Below, piece after piece: positions 43,588-52,996 of a stretch of 64,000 nucleotides of DNA (positions are counted from its first letter, which is position 1; the number at the start of each line of letters is the position of its first letter). The position numbers and the translations under genes are program-made. This DNA comes from Fervidibacillus halotolerans (GTDB taxonomy: Bacteria; Bacillota; Bacilli; Bacillales; Caldibacillaceae), in the NCBI RefSeq assembly GCF_026547205.1, contig NZ_CP106877.1, forward strand, positions 698,001 to 762,000, read 5' to 3'. The notes under the pieces were generated by a model. It did no database searches. It was not told the DNA's origin and worked only from the letters and a program-made list of their open reading frames with translations.

Positions 43588-46500
43588 TTGAAAATTAGTA
43601 ATTTCTCCATAAAGAGACCCGTCTTTACCCTCGTAACGATGTTATTGGTTATTATTTTAGGAGTCGTGTCCTTTACTCGAATTCCATTAAAGCTTATTCC
43701 CGAAATCAATCCCCCGGTGGCTGTTGTTGTAACAAGTTATCCTGGGGCAGGGCCTCAAGAAGTTCTCGACAAAGTTTCCAAGCCTTTAGAGCAAAATTTA
43801 TCTACTGTCCCCGGTTTAAATAATATTACATCCACCTCTCAAGAGGGTGCTAGTTTAATTTTGATGGAATTTTCTTGGGATACAGATGTGGATGAAATTC
43901 AAACGGATGTGATGCAACGAATCGACCAAACGTCACTACCTGATGATGCGGGTAATCCCCGATATTTGAAATTTGATCCTTCTCAATTTCCCATCATTCA
44001 ATTGAGTTTAAGAGGGGAAGAGGATGAAGACGAATTACAAAAATTGGCATCTGATTTGGAAACGGAATTGTCAAGGGTTGAAGGTATTGCTAGTGTGTCC
44101 GTTTACGGTTCTCCGATTAAAGATGTGTTCGTCAGCCTCGATCAAGAGAAATTAAAGGAATATCGTCTCACCCAAGATGATATCGTCAATGTTATAGCTG
44201 CAAATGATATCTCCTTACCTGGTGAAACGGTGATATCCGGTGAAAAGCAACTGACGACTCGAGTAATCAGTACAATTGATTCAATCGATACGTTAAAAGC
44301 ACTCGTCATCACGAAAAATCCGATGAGCGGGGAAGATATTACGATTGCCGATGTGGCAGATGTCCAAATCGAAAAACGGGATCAACAAACGATAACGAGA
44401 ACAAATGAAACTCCTTCTGTCATTTTAAGCATTTTACAAAAATCCGATTCCAATACTGTTCAAGTGTCCAATGCTTTTAAAAATACGTTAGATGATTTGT
44501 TAAATCAAGATAAATACAAAAATATAACGGCTGATATTATCCTTGATCAAGGGGAATATATCCAAACGGTAATCGATAATATTCTTCAGTCCCTAGTTCT
44601 TGGTGGAATCTTCGCTATGCTCGTTCTGTTCTTTTTCTTAAGAGGATTGCGGAGCCCGATTATTATTGCGGTTGCGATTCCTTATTCCGTAATCGTATCA
44701 TTCGTCTTGATTTATTTTGCAGATTTTACGTTAAATATTATGACCCTCGGTGGATTAGCCCTTGGAATAGGGATGCTTGTGGATAACTCCATCGTTGTTA
44801 TCGAAAATATTTATCGACACCTTTCGATGGGCAAAGATCCGAAACAAGCCTCCCGTGATGCAACTAAGGAAGTAGGAAGTGCGATTATTGCATCCACTTT
44901 GACGACAATTGCGGTCTTTTTCCCCGTCGTGTTTATCGAAGGGTTGATCGGTGATTTATTTAAGGAATTCTCCTTTACCATCGCCTTTAGTTTGTTGGCA
45001 TCCTTATTTGTCGCGCTAACGGTTGTACCGATGATGGCAAGTAGAATGTTGAAAACACCGAAGGAAAATATAGAAGAAAAAAGACAACGTTCACGCTTTT
45101 TAACGAGTGTTGAACGATTAGTGAAGTGGAGTCTTGCCCACCGATTGGCTGTGTTAACTATTGCATTCCTATTTGTCGTCGGTAGTTTATTCGGATTAAC
45201 GAAGGTTGGAACCCAATTTCTTCCGAATAGTGACGAAGGCTATTTTACGATACAAGTACAATTAGAAAATGGAACATCCCTTGCCGAGACAGAATCGGTT
45301 GTTGAAGCAATTGAAAAGGAGCTGAAAGATGAGGATGCTGTCGATGTATACGTCAGTATGATCGGTTCCACTCAAATGCAAGCTGCACAAGGGACGACGA
45401 CAGCGAATACGGCCGAAATTTATGTGAAGATGAAGGATTTATCGGAACGGGATGTATCTGTATTCGAGTTTACGGAAGAAAAACAAAAGGATTTTGAACG
45501 GGCTGCACAAAAGGAAAATTCGTCTGCTGAATTAACAATGGGTATGCAGTCATCTACCGGTTTGGATCCGAATACGCTATCTTTCACCGTAACTGATTCC
45601 AATCCAAGTCGATTAGAAGAATCCGCTGAATTAATTTACGAAGAGTTAAAGGATATGAAACATGTTACAGAAATTACTACGGATTTAACGGAAACAGTGG
45701 AAGAAATCCAAATTTCGATCGATCGGGAAAAAGCATTCGAAAACGGATTTGTACCTTCCCAAATCGCCATGATTGTCAACAATGTTACAAGGGGAGTTAC
45801 GGCAACGAACATGGTGGATGACCAATCAGATATTTTTGAAGTAAAGGTTGAATATGATGAAGAAATTACCCGTGATATCGACCAATTGAAAAATTTACTA
45901 ATCAGAAAAAATGATGGTACCTTTGTGAAACTTTCGGATTTAGCGGAAATCAAAATTGGGGAAAGTCCGGTCAACATCCAAAGAATGAATCAACAAAGTG
46001 TGGTTTCCTTTACGTTAAAATATAGTACAGACGTGAGCCTTGGAAAAATTTCTAAAGAAGTGGATGGAAAAATTGCTGATCTCGATCTGCCGGATGAAAC
46101 GCAAATATCCTATTCCGGAGAACGGGAATATCTCGATTCCGCTTTAAACGATTTGTTTTTAGCCTTAGCTTTGGCCATTTTATTCGTGTATATCGTTATG
46201 GCTGCCCAATTTGAATCCTTCAAATATCCTTTTGTGATTATGTTTACGGTACCGTTAATGGTCGTAGGTGTTGCCATCGCCTTAATCATCACGAATACAC
46301 CGGTAAGTATTATGGCATTTGTCGGTATAATCGTTTTAGCTGGAATCGTCGTCAACAATGCGATTGTTATTGTCGACTACATTAATAAATTAAAACAACG
46401 GGGAATGAAATCGTACGATGCAATCGTCCAAGCAGTAAAAGACCGATTACGACCCGTACTTATGACCGCATTGACCACGATTTTAGGATTAATTCCTTTA

Positions 46501-46860
46501 TCCCTTGGACTTGGAGAAGGTACGGAAATGACCCAACCGCTCGGAATTGCGGTTATCGGAGGTTTATTAAGTAGTACGTTATTAACCCTAGTGGTTATCC
46601 CTGTCATTTATAGTCTATTCGATAAAGAAACGAGGCATTTAAATCGTAAATATCGAATGCCTGACGGACAAATTATCCCTGCCTATTTGTTAGAAGATCG
46701 GGTCGTTAAAGAAGAGGAAGAGAAACATACAGAATCGAATCTTGCTGTAAAGAAAAATGTACAAAAAGAAGATTTAATTTTCATGTTAGAACACTTAGCG
46801 AACTTGTTAAAAGATGAAAATCAAAAAAAGGATGAGGATGGAGAAGAAAATAGACAATAG
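43588..46860 (+). CDS. swrC: RND efflux transporter, SwrC/AcrB (HAE1) family
   Basis: About 1,090 aa. TTG 43588 is the likely start: AAAAAAGGAGTG lies eight bases before it, and the protein then begins KISNFSIKRPVFTLVTMLLV, the standard RND N-terminus. An upstream open frame runs through the operator and lacks a start signal. Twelve membrane helices surround two large extracytoplasmic domains; LALGIGMLVDNSIVVIENIY (helix 4 with the proton-relay Asp) and the repeated half with GIVVNNAIVIVDYINKLKQR are clear. The cytoplasmic C-terminal tail is Glu/Lys-rich. In Gram-positive bacteria such pumps work without an outer-membrane partner; SwrC of B. subtilis exports surfactin. Gene order with TetR resembles yerP-yerO, hence the symbol. 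Confidence 0.85.
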   Translation: MKISNFSIKRPVFTLVTMLLVIILGVVSFTRIPLKLIPEINPPVAVVVTSYPGAGPQEVLDKVSKPLEQNLSTVPGLNNITSTSQEGASLILMEFSWDTDVDEIQTDVMQRIDQTSLPDDAGNPRYLKFDPSQFPIIQLSLRGEEDEDELQKLASDLETELSRVEGIASVSVYGSPIKDVFVSLDQEKLKEYRLTQDDIVNVIAANDISLPGETVISGEKQLTTRVISTIDSIDTLKALVITKNPMSGEDITIADVADVQIEKRDQQTITRTNETPSVILSILQKSDSNTVQVSNAFKNTLDDLLNQDKYKNITADIILDQGEYIQTVIDNILQSLVLGGIFAMLVLFFFLRGLRSPIIIAVAIPYSVIVSFVLIYFADFTLNIMTLGGLALGIGMLVDNSIVVIENIYRHLSMGKDPKQASRDATKEVGSAIIASTLTTIAVFFPVVFIEGLIGDLFKEFSFTIAFSLLASLFVALTVVPMMASRMLKTPKENIEEKRQRSRFLTSVERLVKWSLAHRLAVLTIAFLFVVGSLFGLTKVGTQFLPNSDEGYFTIQVQLENGTSLAETESVVEAIEKELKDEDAVDVYVSMIGSTQMQAAQGTTTANTAEIYVKMKDLSERDVSVFEFTEEKQKDFERAAQKENSSAELTMGMQSSTGLDPNTLSFTVTDSNPSRLEESAELIYEELKDMKHVTEITTDLTETVEEIQISIDREKAFENGFVPSQIAMIVNNVTRGVTATNMVDDQSDIFEVKVEYDEEITRDIDQLKNLLIRKNDGTFVKLSDLAEIKIGESPVNIQRMNQQSVVSFTLKYSTDVSLGKISKEVDGKIADLDLPDETQISYSGEREYLDSALNDLFLALALAILFVYIVMAAQFESFKYPFVIMFTVPLMVVGVAIALIITNTPVSIMAFVGIIVLAGIVVNNAIVIVDYINKLKQRGMKSYDAIVQAVKDRLRPVLMTALTTILGLIPLSLGLGEGTEMTQPLGIAVIGGLLSSTLLTLVVIPVIYSLFDKETRHLNRKYRMPDGQIIPAYLLEDRVVKEEEEKHTESNLAVKKNVQKEDLIFMLEHLANLLKDENQKKDEDGEENRQ

Positions 46861-46955
46861 GTGTTTATGGATCCAAAAAAGTCCGTTTTGTACCCGTACG
46901 TGTAATCAAATAGAAAATAAGGATAATCTATGCTTAGAAAAAAAGGTGGGAGGAT

Positions 46956-46979
46956 AAAAGCCAGATCTTTGGCTTTTTC
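46956..46979 (+). terminator. Terminator/attenuator between RND and TetR genes
   Basis: AAAGCCA at 46957-46963 pairs with TGGCTTT at 46970-46976 over GATCTT, followed by TTTT. The TetR gene begins 22 bp later, so partial read-through may set regulator level. Confidence 0.75.
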
Positions 46980-47000
46980 CTTCCAATAGGTGGTGATGAT

Positions 47001-47882
47001 ATGCAAGAGAAAAAAGATTTGATTTTACGTACCGCCTTAACGTTATTTGCACAAAAAGGTCATCATTCAACTTCGATGCAGGAAATCGCAGAAGCTTCCG
47101 GAGTGGCTAAGGGGACATTGTATACGTATTTTCAATCCAAGGATGATTTGTTGTTTACTATTTTTAAAACATATTACCAATATTTTAGTGATAAAATTCA
47201 ATCGATTGAAAAACGGTCCGATCTTTCCGAGAAGGAAAAATTTTATAAGCAAATATATACATTATTGTCTGAAATGATGGACCTTCGAGAGTTTATTATC
47301 GTCTATTTTCGAGAACAATTTCTCCCGAATGAAAGCAATTTTCAACAGTTTTACATGCAATCCTTTCAAGAAAGTTTTACATGGTTGAGGGAAAAAATGG
47401 TTAAAGTATATGGGGAAAAAGTTCGTTCCCATGCGTCGGACTTGGCTATTTTTTTCAAAGCGGTTGTTCAACACTTTTTCTTTTATCCGTTATGCTTATC
47501 CCGTTCGGTTACGGTAAAGGATGTATGTGATTTTGCCTTTCATCGATTGGAAGATGCCATCGATGGTTCGATCCTTCAGGAAAAGCCGTTAACAACCGAT
47601 TCTCTACATTTTCATACGATCGACCATATATTTACGAAATCGGAAAATAAAATATACACCTTGGTTCAAAAATTGAAGGTAAAACTGTTCAAAACGAATG
47701 TATCACCTGAAAAAAGAGATGTTCTTTTCCAAACGGTGGATGCGATTTTCCATGAATGGAAAAAAATAGATCCAGATACGATCATTCTTTCTGGATTGTT
47801 TCTCTATTTAAAACAACAATGTCCGGATTCGATCAAAAAAGAAGTGGAAGCACTGGAACAATTTGTTCGCTCCAATATGTAA
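47001..47882 (+). CDS. TetR family transcriptional regulator
   Basis: 293 aa, long for TetR proteins. The N-terminal HTH domain is ILRTALTLFAQKGHHSTSMQ then EIAEASGVAKGTLYTYFQSK, with the rest an all-helical ligand and dimer domain. Start ATG with GGTGGTGAT upstream. It follows the RND gene directly and is probably its repressor, acting at the palindrome 43526-43543; this matches the yerO-swrC arrangement in B. subtilis. Ligand unknown. Confidence 0.88.
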   Translation: MQEKKDLILRTALTLFAQKGHHSTSMQEIAEASGVAKGTLYTYFQSKDDLLFTIFKTYYQYFSDKIQSIEKRSDLSEKEKFYKQIYTLLSEMMDLREFIIVYFREQFLPNESNFQQFYMQSFQESFTWLREKMVKVYGEKVRSHASDLAIFFKAVVQHFFFYPLCLSRSVTVKDVCDFAFHRLEDAIDGSILQEKPLTTDSLHFHTIDHIFTKSENKIYTLVQKLKVKLFKTNVSPEKRDVLFQTVDAIFHEWKKIDPDTIILSGLFLYLKQQCPDSIKKEVEALEQFVRSNM

Positions 47883-47906
47883 AATAGAAAAAAAAACGTT
47901 TTCCTG

Positions 47907-47935
47907 TTGTCAATATGTAAATAAACATATATAAT
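47907..47935 (+). promoter_or_regulatory. Promoter of the manganese-riboswitch transcript
   Basis: -35 TTGTCA at 47907-47912 and -10 TATAAT at 47930-47935, spacer 17 bp. The riboswitch aptamer begins about 30 bp downstream. Confidence 0.85.
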
Positions 47936-47967
47936 TAGAATTGTTCAAATAAAATATAAGCGACCTG

Positions 47968-48093
47968 TAAAGGGGAGTAGCGTCAGGAATCATTCCTGAA
48001 GCAAAGTCGTCACTTCGTGGTCGTACCACCGGCTTTGTTGGCATAAACGAATGCTACGCAAGACCTTTGCCTTTTTGGTGAAGGTCTTTTTTA
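47968..48093 (+). ncRNA. Manganese (yybP-ykoY) riboswitch with terminator
   Basis: The family hallmark AAAGGGGAGTAGCGTC occurs at 47969-47984 and the closing AATGCTACGCAAGACC at 48050-48065, with two helices between (for example the GGAATCATTCC hairpin and the GGTCGTACCACC arm). The expression platform follows: AAGACCTT at 48060-48067 pairs with AAGGTCTT at 48081-48088 and TTTT. Mn2+ binding stabilises the aptamer and frees the downstream TerC-family exporter gene from termination. Consensus, platform and gene context agree. Confidence 0.93.
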
Positions 48094-48185
48094 TGTGCAC
48101 TTTTTTGTTCGATGGCTTTAGGGAATGTGTTTTTCCTGTGAAAATTTGCGCATAAAAAGATAAATCTATTTCGGGAGGGGTCATA

Positions 48186-48983
48186 TTGGATTTTTCCATA
48201 ATGATTGAGTACGCTTGGGTTTTACTCGTTTTAATTGGATTGGAAGGAATTTTAGCTGCAGACAATGCCGTTGTGATGGCAGTGATGGTGAAACATTTGC
48301 CAAAGCATCAACAGAAAAGGGCATTGTTTTATGGCTTGCTTGGGGCATTTATCTTTCGATTTGGTACGTTATTTATGATTTCATTTTTAGTCGATGTATG
48401 GTATGTTCAAGCGATTGGTGCGGCCTATTTATTATATATAGCCGTTAATCATATATTGAAAAAAAATCATTACTTTGATCATCAAAGAAAAAAAGGAAAA
48501 AAACTGGTTGGCTCTTCCTTTTGGATGACGGTGATTAAGGTGGAAATTGCCGATATTGCATTTGCCGTCGACTCCATGTTAGCGGCGGTAGCTTTAGCGG
48601 TAACTCTTCCAAAAATGGGTAGTTTTACGATTGGTGGCTTGGATGGGGGACAATTCATCGTAATGTTTTTAGGTGGGTTCATCGGCATTGTTATTATTCG
48701 TTTTGCTGCCACCTGGTTTGTTAAATTATTGAACGACTATCCTTCTTTAGAGTCCGCGGCCTTTTTAATCGTTGGTTGGGTAGGGGTCAAGTTGGCCATC
48801 TATACATTGTCCCATCCGAGTGTTTCTGTTTTGAATGAACATTTTCCAGAATCGGCTCCTTGGAAAGTAACCTTTTGGCTCGTTTTATTAGGGATCGCCT
48901 TTGGTGGGTATTGGAGCTCGAAAAGAGAAAACAAAAGGACCGTCATTGAAAGTAAAGAAAGAAGGGTGGAGAAGCAATCATAA
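48186..48983 (+). CDS. ykoY: TerC family Mn2+ exporter (YkoY/MeeY type)
   Basis: 265 aa with seven membrane segments; TTG start with GGGAGGGG five bases upstream. The two TerC metal-site motifs are visible: LEGILAADNAVVMAVMVKHL in helix 1-2 and KVEIADIAFAVDSMLAAVAL in the centre, each with conserved Glu and Asp. It follows the manganese riboswitch directly. TerC proteins YkoY and YceF (MeeY/MeeF) load or export Mn2+ for secreted metalloenzymes in B. subtilis. A Lys/Glu-rich tail ends the protein. Role in Mn2+ efflux is inferred from family and riboswitch together. Confidence 0.92.
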   Translation: MDFSIMIEYAWVLLVLIGLEGILAADNAVVMAVMVKHLPKHQQKRALFYGLLGAFIFRFGTLFMISFLVDVWYVQAIGAAYLLYIAVNHILKKNHYFDHQRKKGKKLVGSSFWMTVIKVEIADIAFAVDSMLAAVALAVTLPKMGSFTIGGLDGGQFIVMFLGGFIGIVIIRFAATWFVKLLNDYPSLESAAFLIVGWVGVKLAIYTLSHPSVSVLNEHFPESAPWKVTFWLVLLGIAFGGYWSSKRENKRTVIESKERRVEKQS

Positions 48984-49064
48984 CATCGAGTAGCTATATG
49001 GGGGATTCTACATGTAGAAGGGTGCACAGGAATGATGTATGTACACCCTAAGTAGTAAACCGTG

Positions 49065-49259
49065 TCAATTTTTATTTGAAAGTTGCGATTGGGCTTGTCG
49101 AATGAGTCGTTTTGTCATTTCTCCTCCGACGGAACCGTTCTCTCTCGATTTTGTATTCCCATTCAAATGTACCCCGAATTCTTGGGCAATTTCATATTTG
49201 TATTCATTTAAAAATTTTTCTACACCTGGTACAATTAAAGAATTGGCTCGCTTTGCCAC
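49065..49259 (-). CDS. Alpha/beta-type small acid-soluble spore protein
   Basis: 64 aa. The second GTG (49259) is the start, since AAAGGAGG lies eight bases before it; the first GTG touches the ribosome binding site. The sequence has the SASP blocks NSLIVPGVEKFLNEYKYEIA, then QEFGV with the Gpr protease cleavage region, and SRENGSVGGEMTKRLIRQAQ. Such proteins coat and protect spore DNA and are expressed in the forespore from sigma-G promoters. It marks the organism as an endospore former. Confidence 0.93.
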   Translation of the reverse strand: MAKRANSLIVPGVEKFLNEYKYEIAQEFGVHLNGNTKSRENGSVGGEMTKRLIRQAQSQLSNKN

Positions 49260-49431
49260 GGTTTCCACCTCCTTTAGTAAGGATTATTCTTTTGATAGTA
49301 TGGTTAAAAAGGTCCTGTTTCAAGATGGAAAGTTTTTTCATTGAAACCCGTAACAATTTTTGAATGCATCTTTCCAATTGTTATCTTTTCTACTATGATA
49401 ATTATTGTATACCATTGGGAAAGGATTTATT

Positions 49432-50793
49432 TTGACGATGTGGGAAAAAATAAAGGAAAAAACGAACAAATTAACTCCAGCCCAAGTAATTGTCGGATAT
49501 TATTTTATAGCTGTTACCATTTCCGCCATGTTACTTAGCCTGCCTATTTCGAGGAAATCGGACGCGCCTTGGTCGCTGATTGATGCGATTTTTACAGCAG
49601 TAAGTGCAGTAAGCGTCACTGGTTTAAGTACAGTGAACATTTCTGAAACATTTACGACATTCGGTATTTTTATCCTTATTCTTGTTTTACAAGTGGGCGG
49701 AATCGGTATTATGACGATCGGTACGTTTTTTTGGCTAATATTTCGGAAACGGATCGGGTTTCGCGAACGAAGATTAATTATGATAGACCAAAACCAAATT
49801 AATTTTGCTGGGCTCGTCAAGTTACTCAAACAATTAGTCGTTATATTTATTGGTATCGAAATCTTCGGATCTTTAATTCTCGGTACATATTTTTTACATT
49901 ATTATTCCGATTGGAAGGATGCGTACTTACAAGGTATTTTTGCTGCGGTCAGTGCGATGACGAATGCTGGGTTTGATATCACAGGTGCCTCGATGAAACC
50001 TTTTGCCACGGATTATTTTGTTCAATTTATTATAATGATGTTAATCATTTTAGGTGCAATTGGATTTCCCGTTTTAGTCGAGGTGAAAAATTTTCTGTTT
50101 CATCGAGGAAGTACAGAACGGCCAAGTTTTTCCTTATTTACGAAAATCACGACGTTTATGTATTTCATTCTTGTTGTCGTAGGCGTGTTCCTTTTTTTAC
50201 TATTTGAATGGAACGGTATTGTGAAGGAACATGTTTGGCACGAGTCTTTCTTATATTCTTTATTTCAATCGGTATCTGCAAGAAGCGCTGGACTTGTAAC
50301 GATCGATATTACCGAATTGTCCGAGGCAACCCAATTTTTATTGGCTAGTCTTATGTTTATTGGTGCTTCTCCGTCCTCAGTGGGAGGAGGGATTCGAACA
50401 ACGACCCTCGCATTAAATATTTTGTTTTTATACAATTTTGCCAAGGGAAATCCATCCATAAAATTATTTCATCGGGAAATATATGAGCAAGACGTTCGAA
50501 AAGCATTGCTAGTTTTCGTTTTCGCGACGATGATTTGTTCCACATCGATCCTTTTTCTAACTTTTACAGAGGAGCACTCGTTAATGGCAATTATTTTCGA
50601 AGTGATGTCCGCCTTTGGTACTTCGGGGATGTCGATGGGCATTACAGGGGATTTATCCGTTTTTGGGAAAATTGTTATCATGTTGTTAATGTTTATCGGT
50701 CGTGTCGGTATTTTATCCTTCGTGTTTATGATCGGAGGAAAGGAGAAAAAAGAAAACTACCATTTTCCAAAGGAAAGAATTATTATTGGATAA
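49432..50793 (+). CDS. KtrB/KtrD-type potassium uptake membrane subunit (second copy)
   Basis: About 453 aa; TTG 49432 is favoured (AAGGA six bases upstream), with ATG 49438 as alternative. Pore filter segments are VSVTGLSTVN, MTNAGFDITG, SARSAGLVTID and FGTSGMSMGI. The third differs from the TAGF form of the copy at 14.2 kb (SAGL), and the C-terminus HFPKERIIIG differs from the VFTG ending. GASPSSVGGGIRTTT is the intramembrane-loop region. It should transport K+ with an RCK partner encoded elsewhere. Two diverged Ktr subunits, as in KtrAB/KtrCD, fit Bacillus physiology. Confidence 0.9.
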   Translation: MTMWEKIKEKTNKLTPAQVIVGYYFIAVTISAMLLSLPISRKSDAPWSLIDAIFTAVSAVSVTGLSTVNISETFTTFGIFILILVLQVGGIGIMTIGTFFWLIFRKRIGFRERRLIMIDQNQINFAGLVKLLKQLVVIFIGIEIFGSLILGTYFLHYYSDWKDAYLQGIFAAVSAMTNAGFDITGASMKPFATDYFVQFIIMMLIILGAIGFPVLVEVKNFLFHRGSTERPSFSLFTKITTFMYFILVVVGVFLFLLFEWNGIVKEHVWHESFLYSLFQSVSARSAGLVTIDITELSEATQFLLASLMFIGASPSSVGGGIRTTTLALNILFLYNFAKGNPSIKLFHREIYEQDVRKALLVFVFATMICSTSILFLTFTEEHSLMAIIFEVMSAFGTSGMSMGITGDLSVFGKIVIMLLMFIGRVGILSFVFMIGGKEKKENYHFPKERIIIG

Positions 50794-50814
50794 AAAACTC
50801 GAAAAAAGGGAATT

Positions 50815-50858
50815 CACCCCAAAGTTTAGATAAAACATCTAACGTTTGGGGTGTTTTT
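50815..50858 (+). terminator. Terminator of the second Ktr gene
   Basis: CACCCCAAAGTTTAGA pairs with TCTAACGTTTGGGGTG (one mismatched pair of bases) over a 7-base loop, followed by TTTTT. The rest of the gap to 51083 shows only a weak cre-like sequence at 50879. Confidence 0.95.
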
Positions 50859-51082
50859 ATATAGTGAAGTTTAACTGTATGAAAACGTTTCTGCTTGTGA
50901 AGGAAGATTTGAAAAGTCTCTTAGGGAGATGTTTATAGGCACATAGTAAAACATGGATAATTATGTAAAATCAAAAAAATAGTGGAAGTGATTCATTTCA
51001 GGAAAGGATGCTTCACGAAGAGGGAGTGGTCAAGGCGTAAAAAAATCAAGATCCGATTGAAATACGTACTTTTTAAAAGGTA

Positions 51083-51105
51083 AACGGGGGTTAGTGTCCC
51101 CCGTT
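51083..51105 (-). terminator. Terminator overlapping the stop codon of the radical SAM gene
   Basis: AACGGGGG pairs exactly with CCCCCGTT. On the minus strand the 5' arm encodes the last residues Asn-Gly-Gly, and the loop contains His and the TAA stop codon. TACCTTTT follows. Confidence 0.8.
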
Positions 51106-52824
51106 AATTTGTACATATTCGCAGTTTCCTTTTCCATCAAAATAAAACAGGATATAATGATCTTTCCAGATGATGTTTTTCGTTCGTAAATAATAATATA
51201 AATCAAATGGTGTCCTGATTGCATACCCTTTTTTCATCCAGTCCCGTTCTGTTAAATTCTTAAACGGTTCTTGTAAATCCCATCGACGGAACTGTTCATA
51301 AATCGTAACCCGTTCCTCCTTCGTCGTTCCATCTTCCCACCATATTTTACGGGGTTTTAGTTTTAATCGGGATAAATAATCGAACTTCATTAGGGAAAGG
51401 GCAATGGGATGGTGTTCTTTTTTATCCTTTTGTAAAAATTGGGCGAGTCTCGTAAATAAATCTTCTAATTGATGGCCAATTTTCGACCACCCTTTGGATT
51501 CCCAAAATGTCCCAAACTGTTGAAAAAAGTCAAAAGGTGTCTCAAATACTTGGGTCACTAAATATTCGATGGTTGCATCCATCCGATGTTGATTCCAATA
51601 TTTATCCAGCACATCTTCCACTTGTTTAATTCGGATGATTTCGTCAAAGGTCATAACGTTGTTTTGTAAAATTTCATAAGGCGCATCATCTCGATATACA
51701 TAGTCCCATTTTTTTGCATCATTTCTTAATCCAGTGCCACGGAGCATTTTTAAAAATCCAAGTTGCAGCTCCTCTGGTCGTAAAGCGAATACATCATTGA
51801 ACGTTTTACGGAAAGATTTATAGTCTTCTTCAGGAAGTCCTGCGATTAAATCGAGATGTTGAACGATTTTTCCACCGGATTTTATTAATGTAACCGTACG
51901 AGATAATTTCTCAAAATCCTGTTTCCGCTTGACTAATTCGTTTGTCCATTCATTCGTCGATTGTACGCCAATTTCAAAACGGATGAGACCAGGGGGAGCG
52001 TTTTTATTTAAAAAATCGATTACTTCCGGTCGCATAATATCCGCTGTAATCTCAAATTGGAAAACTGTTCCTGGTGTATGTTCATCGATGATAAATTGGA
52101 ATAGATCCATTGCATATTTTCGACTAATGTTAAATGTCCGGTCGACAAACTTAATATTTTTGGCTCCCTTTGCCATTATGTATCGTAAATCATTTTTAAT
52201 TTTTTCCCTATCAAAAAACCGGACGCCTACTTCGATTGATGAAAGGCAAAATTGGCACTGAAAGGGACATCCTCGACTCGTTTCAATATAGACGGTTCGA
52301 TTCGGAAATTGGTCAATATCTTCTTTAAAACGGAAGGGGGAAGGATGATCCTTCAATTTTAAATACGGTCTTGGAGGATTGATTTTTATCGATCCGTCTT
52401 TTCGATAGGCGATCCCTTGAATTTGATCAATCGGCTCATGATTATGGAAGGCAAACAGCAAATCTTTAAAAGTTCCTTCCCCTTCACCGCGTACAATGAC
52501 ATCCACTTCTTTTAATCGTTGAAGCCAATAGGTGGATTCATAGGAAACTTCCGGTCCACCGAGAACAATTTTTACGTTGGGCTTTACTTTTTTCAACATT
52601 TGAATGACTTTGATCGTTTCTTCTATATTCCAAATGTAACAGCTAAAACCGATGACATCTGGGTTTCGTTGGTAAAGATTGATGACGACGTTTTCAATCG
52701 GATCCTTAATCGTAAACTCTACCATCTCTACAGAAAATTCCGGTTCCGCATATGCTTTCAAATAGCGGAGAGCCAAATTCATATGAATATATTTCGCATT
52801 TAATGTTGTAACGATAGTTTTCAT
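51091..52824 (-). CDS. B12-binding domain radical SAM enzyme (DUF4080 type)
   Basis: 577 aa. Residues 1-135 form a cobalamin-binding Rossmann-like domain (NAKYIHMNLALRYLKAYAEP; VIGFSCYIWNIEETIKVIQM; KIVLGGPEVSYES). The radical SAM cluster motif is ETSRGCPFQCQFC with Cys186, Cys190 and Cys193, followed by the barrel with FEIGVQSTNEWTNELVKRKQ. The C-terminal 200 residues fit the DUF4080 region of this family. It lacks the DxHxxG motif, so cobalamin would bind base-off without the His ligand. Members are broadly found in Firmicutes; the substrate (methylation or ring chemistry) is unknown. ATG start; single-gene unit. Confidence 0.87.
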   Translation of the reverse strand: MKTIVTTLNAKYIHMNLALRYLKAYAEPEFSVEMVEFTIKDPIENVVINLYQRNPDVIGFSCYIWNIEETIKVIQMLKKVKPNVKIVLGGPEVSYESTYWLQRLKEVDVIVRGEGEGTFKDLLFAFHNHEPIDQIQGIAYRKDGSIKINPPRPYLKLKDHPSPFRFKEDIDQFPNRTVYIETSRGCPFQCQFCLSSIEVGVRFFDREKIKNDLRYIMAKGAKNIKFVDRTFNISRKYAMDLFQFIIDEHTPGTVFQFEITADIMRPEVIDFLNKNAPPGLIRFEIGVQSTNEWTNELVKRKQDFEKLSRTVTLIKSGGKIVQHLDLIAGLPEEDYKSFRKTFNDVFALRPEELQLGFLKMLRGTGLRNDAKKWDYVYRDDAPYEILQNNVMTFDEIIRIKQVEDVLDKYWNQHRMDATIEYLVTQVFETPFDFFQQFGTFWESKGWSKIGHQLEDLFTRLAQFLQKDKKEHHPIALSLMKFDYLSRLKLKPRKIWWEDGTTKEERVTIYEQFRRWDLQEPFKNLTERDWMKKGYAIRTPFDLYYYLRTKNIIWKDHYILFYFDGKGNCEYVQINGGH

Positions 52825-52952
52825 TGATTGTTTCGGCTCCTTAGTTTAATGGTGTCTTTGACAACATTGTACCTATTAAAGAAGATTTTTCAAGTTTTCC
52901 CAGTAATCCTATTTCGAATTAATGAAAACGGATAAAGGAATTTTATGATTTT

Positions 52953-52959
52953 TGTCGAA
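52953..52959 (+). promoter_or_regulatory. 0A-box-like motif upstream of histidine kinase gene
   Basis: TGTCGAA, the core of the Spo0A~P binding site, lies 38 bp before the kinase start. Seven-base matches occur by chance; the support is that the same motif stands before the Spo0E-like gene. Confidence 0.4.
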
Positions 52960-52996
52960 CTTTTCTTTGAGAGGTTAATGGGGGGGAGAAAAATAA

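Noticed and set aside
49039-49363. Plus-strand frames over the spore protein gene
   Set aside because: They are antisense to a well-matching SASP gene with a strong ribosome binding site.
50879-50892. cre-like TGAAAACGTTTCTG
   Set aside because: It lies between convergent genes with mismatches at conserved positions and no promoter to control.
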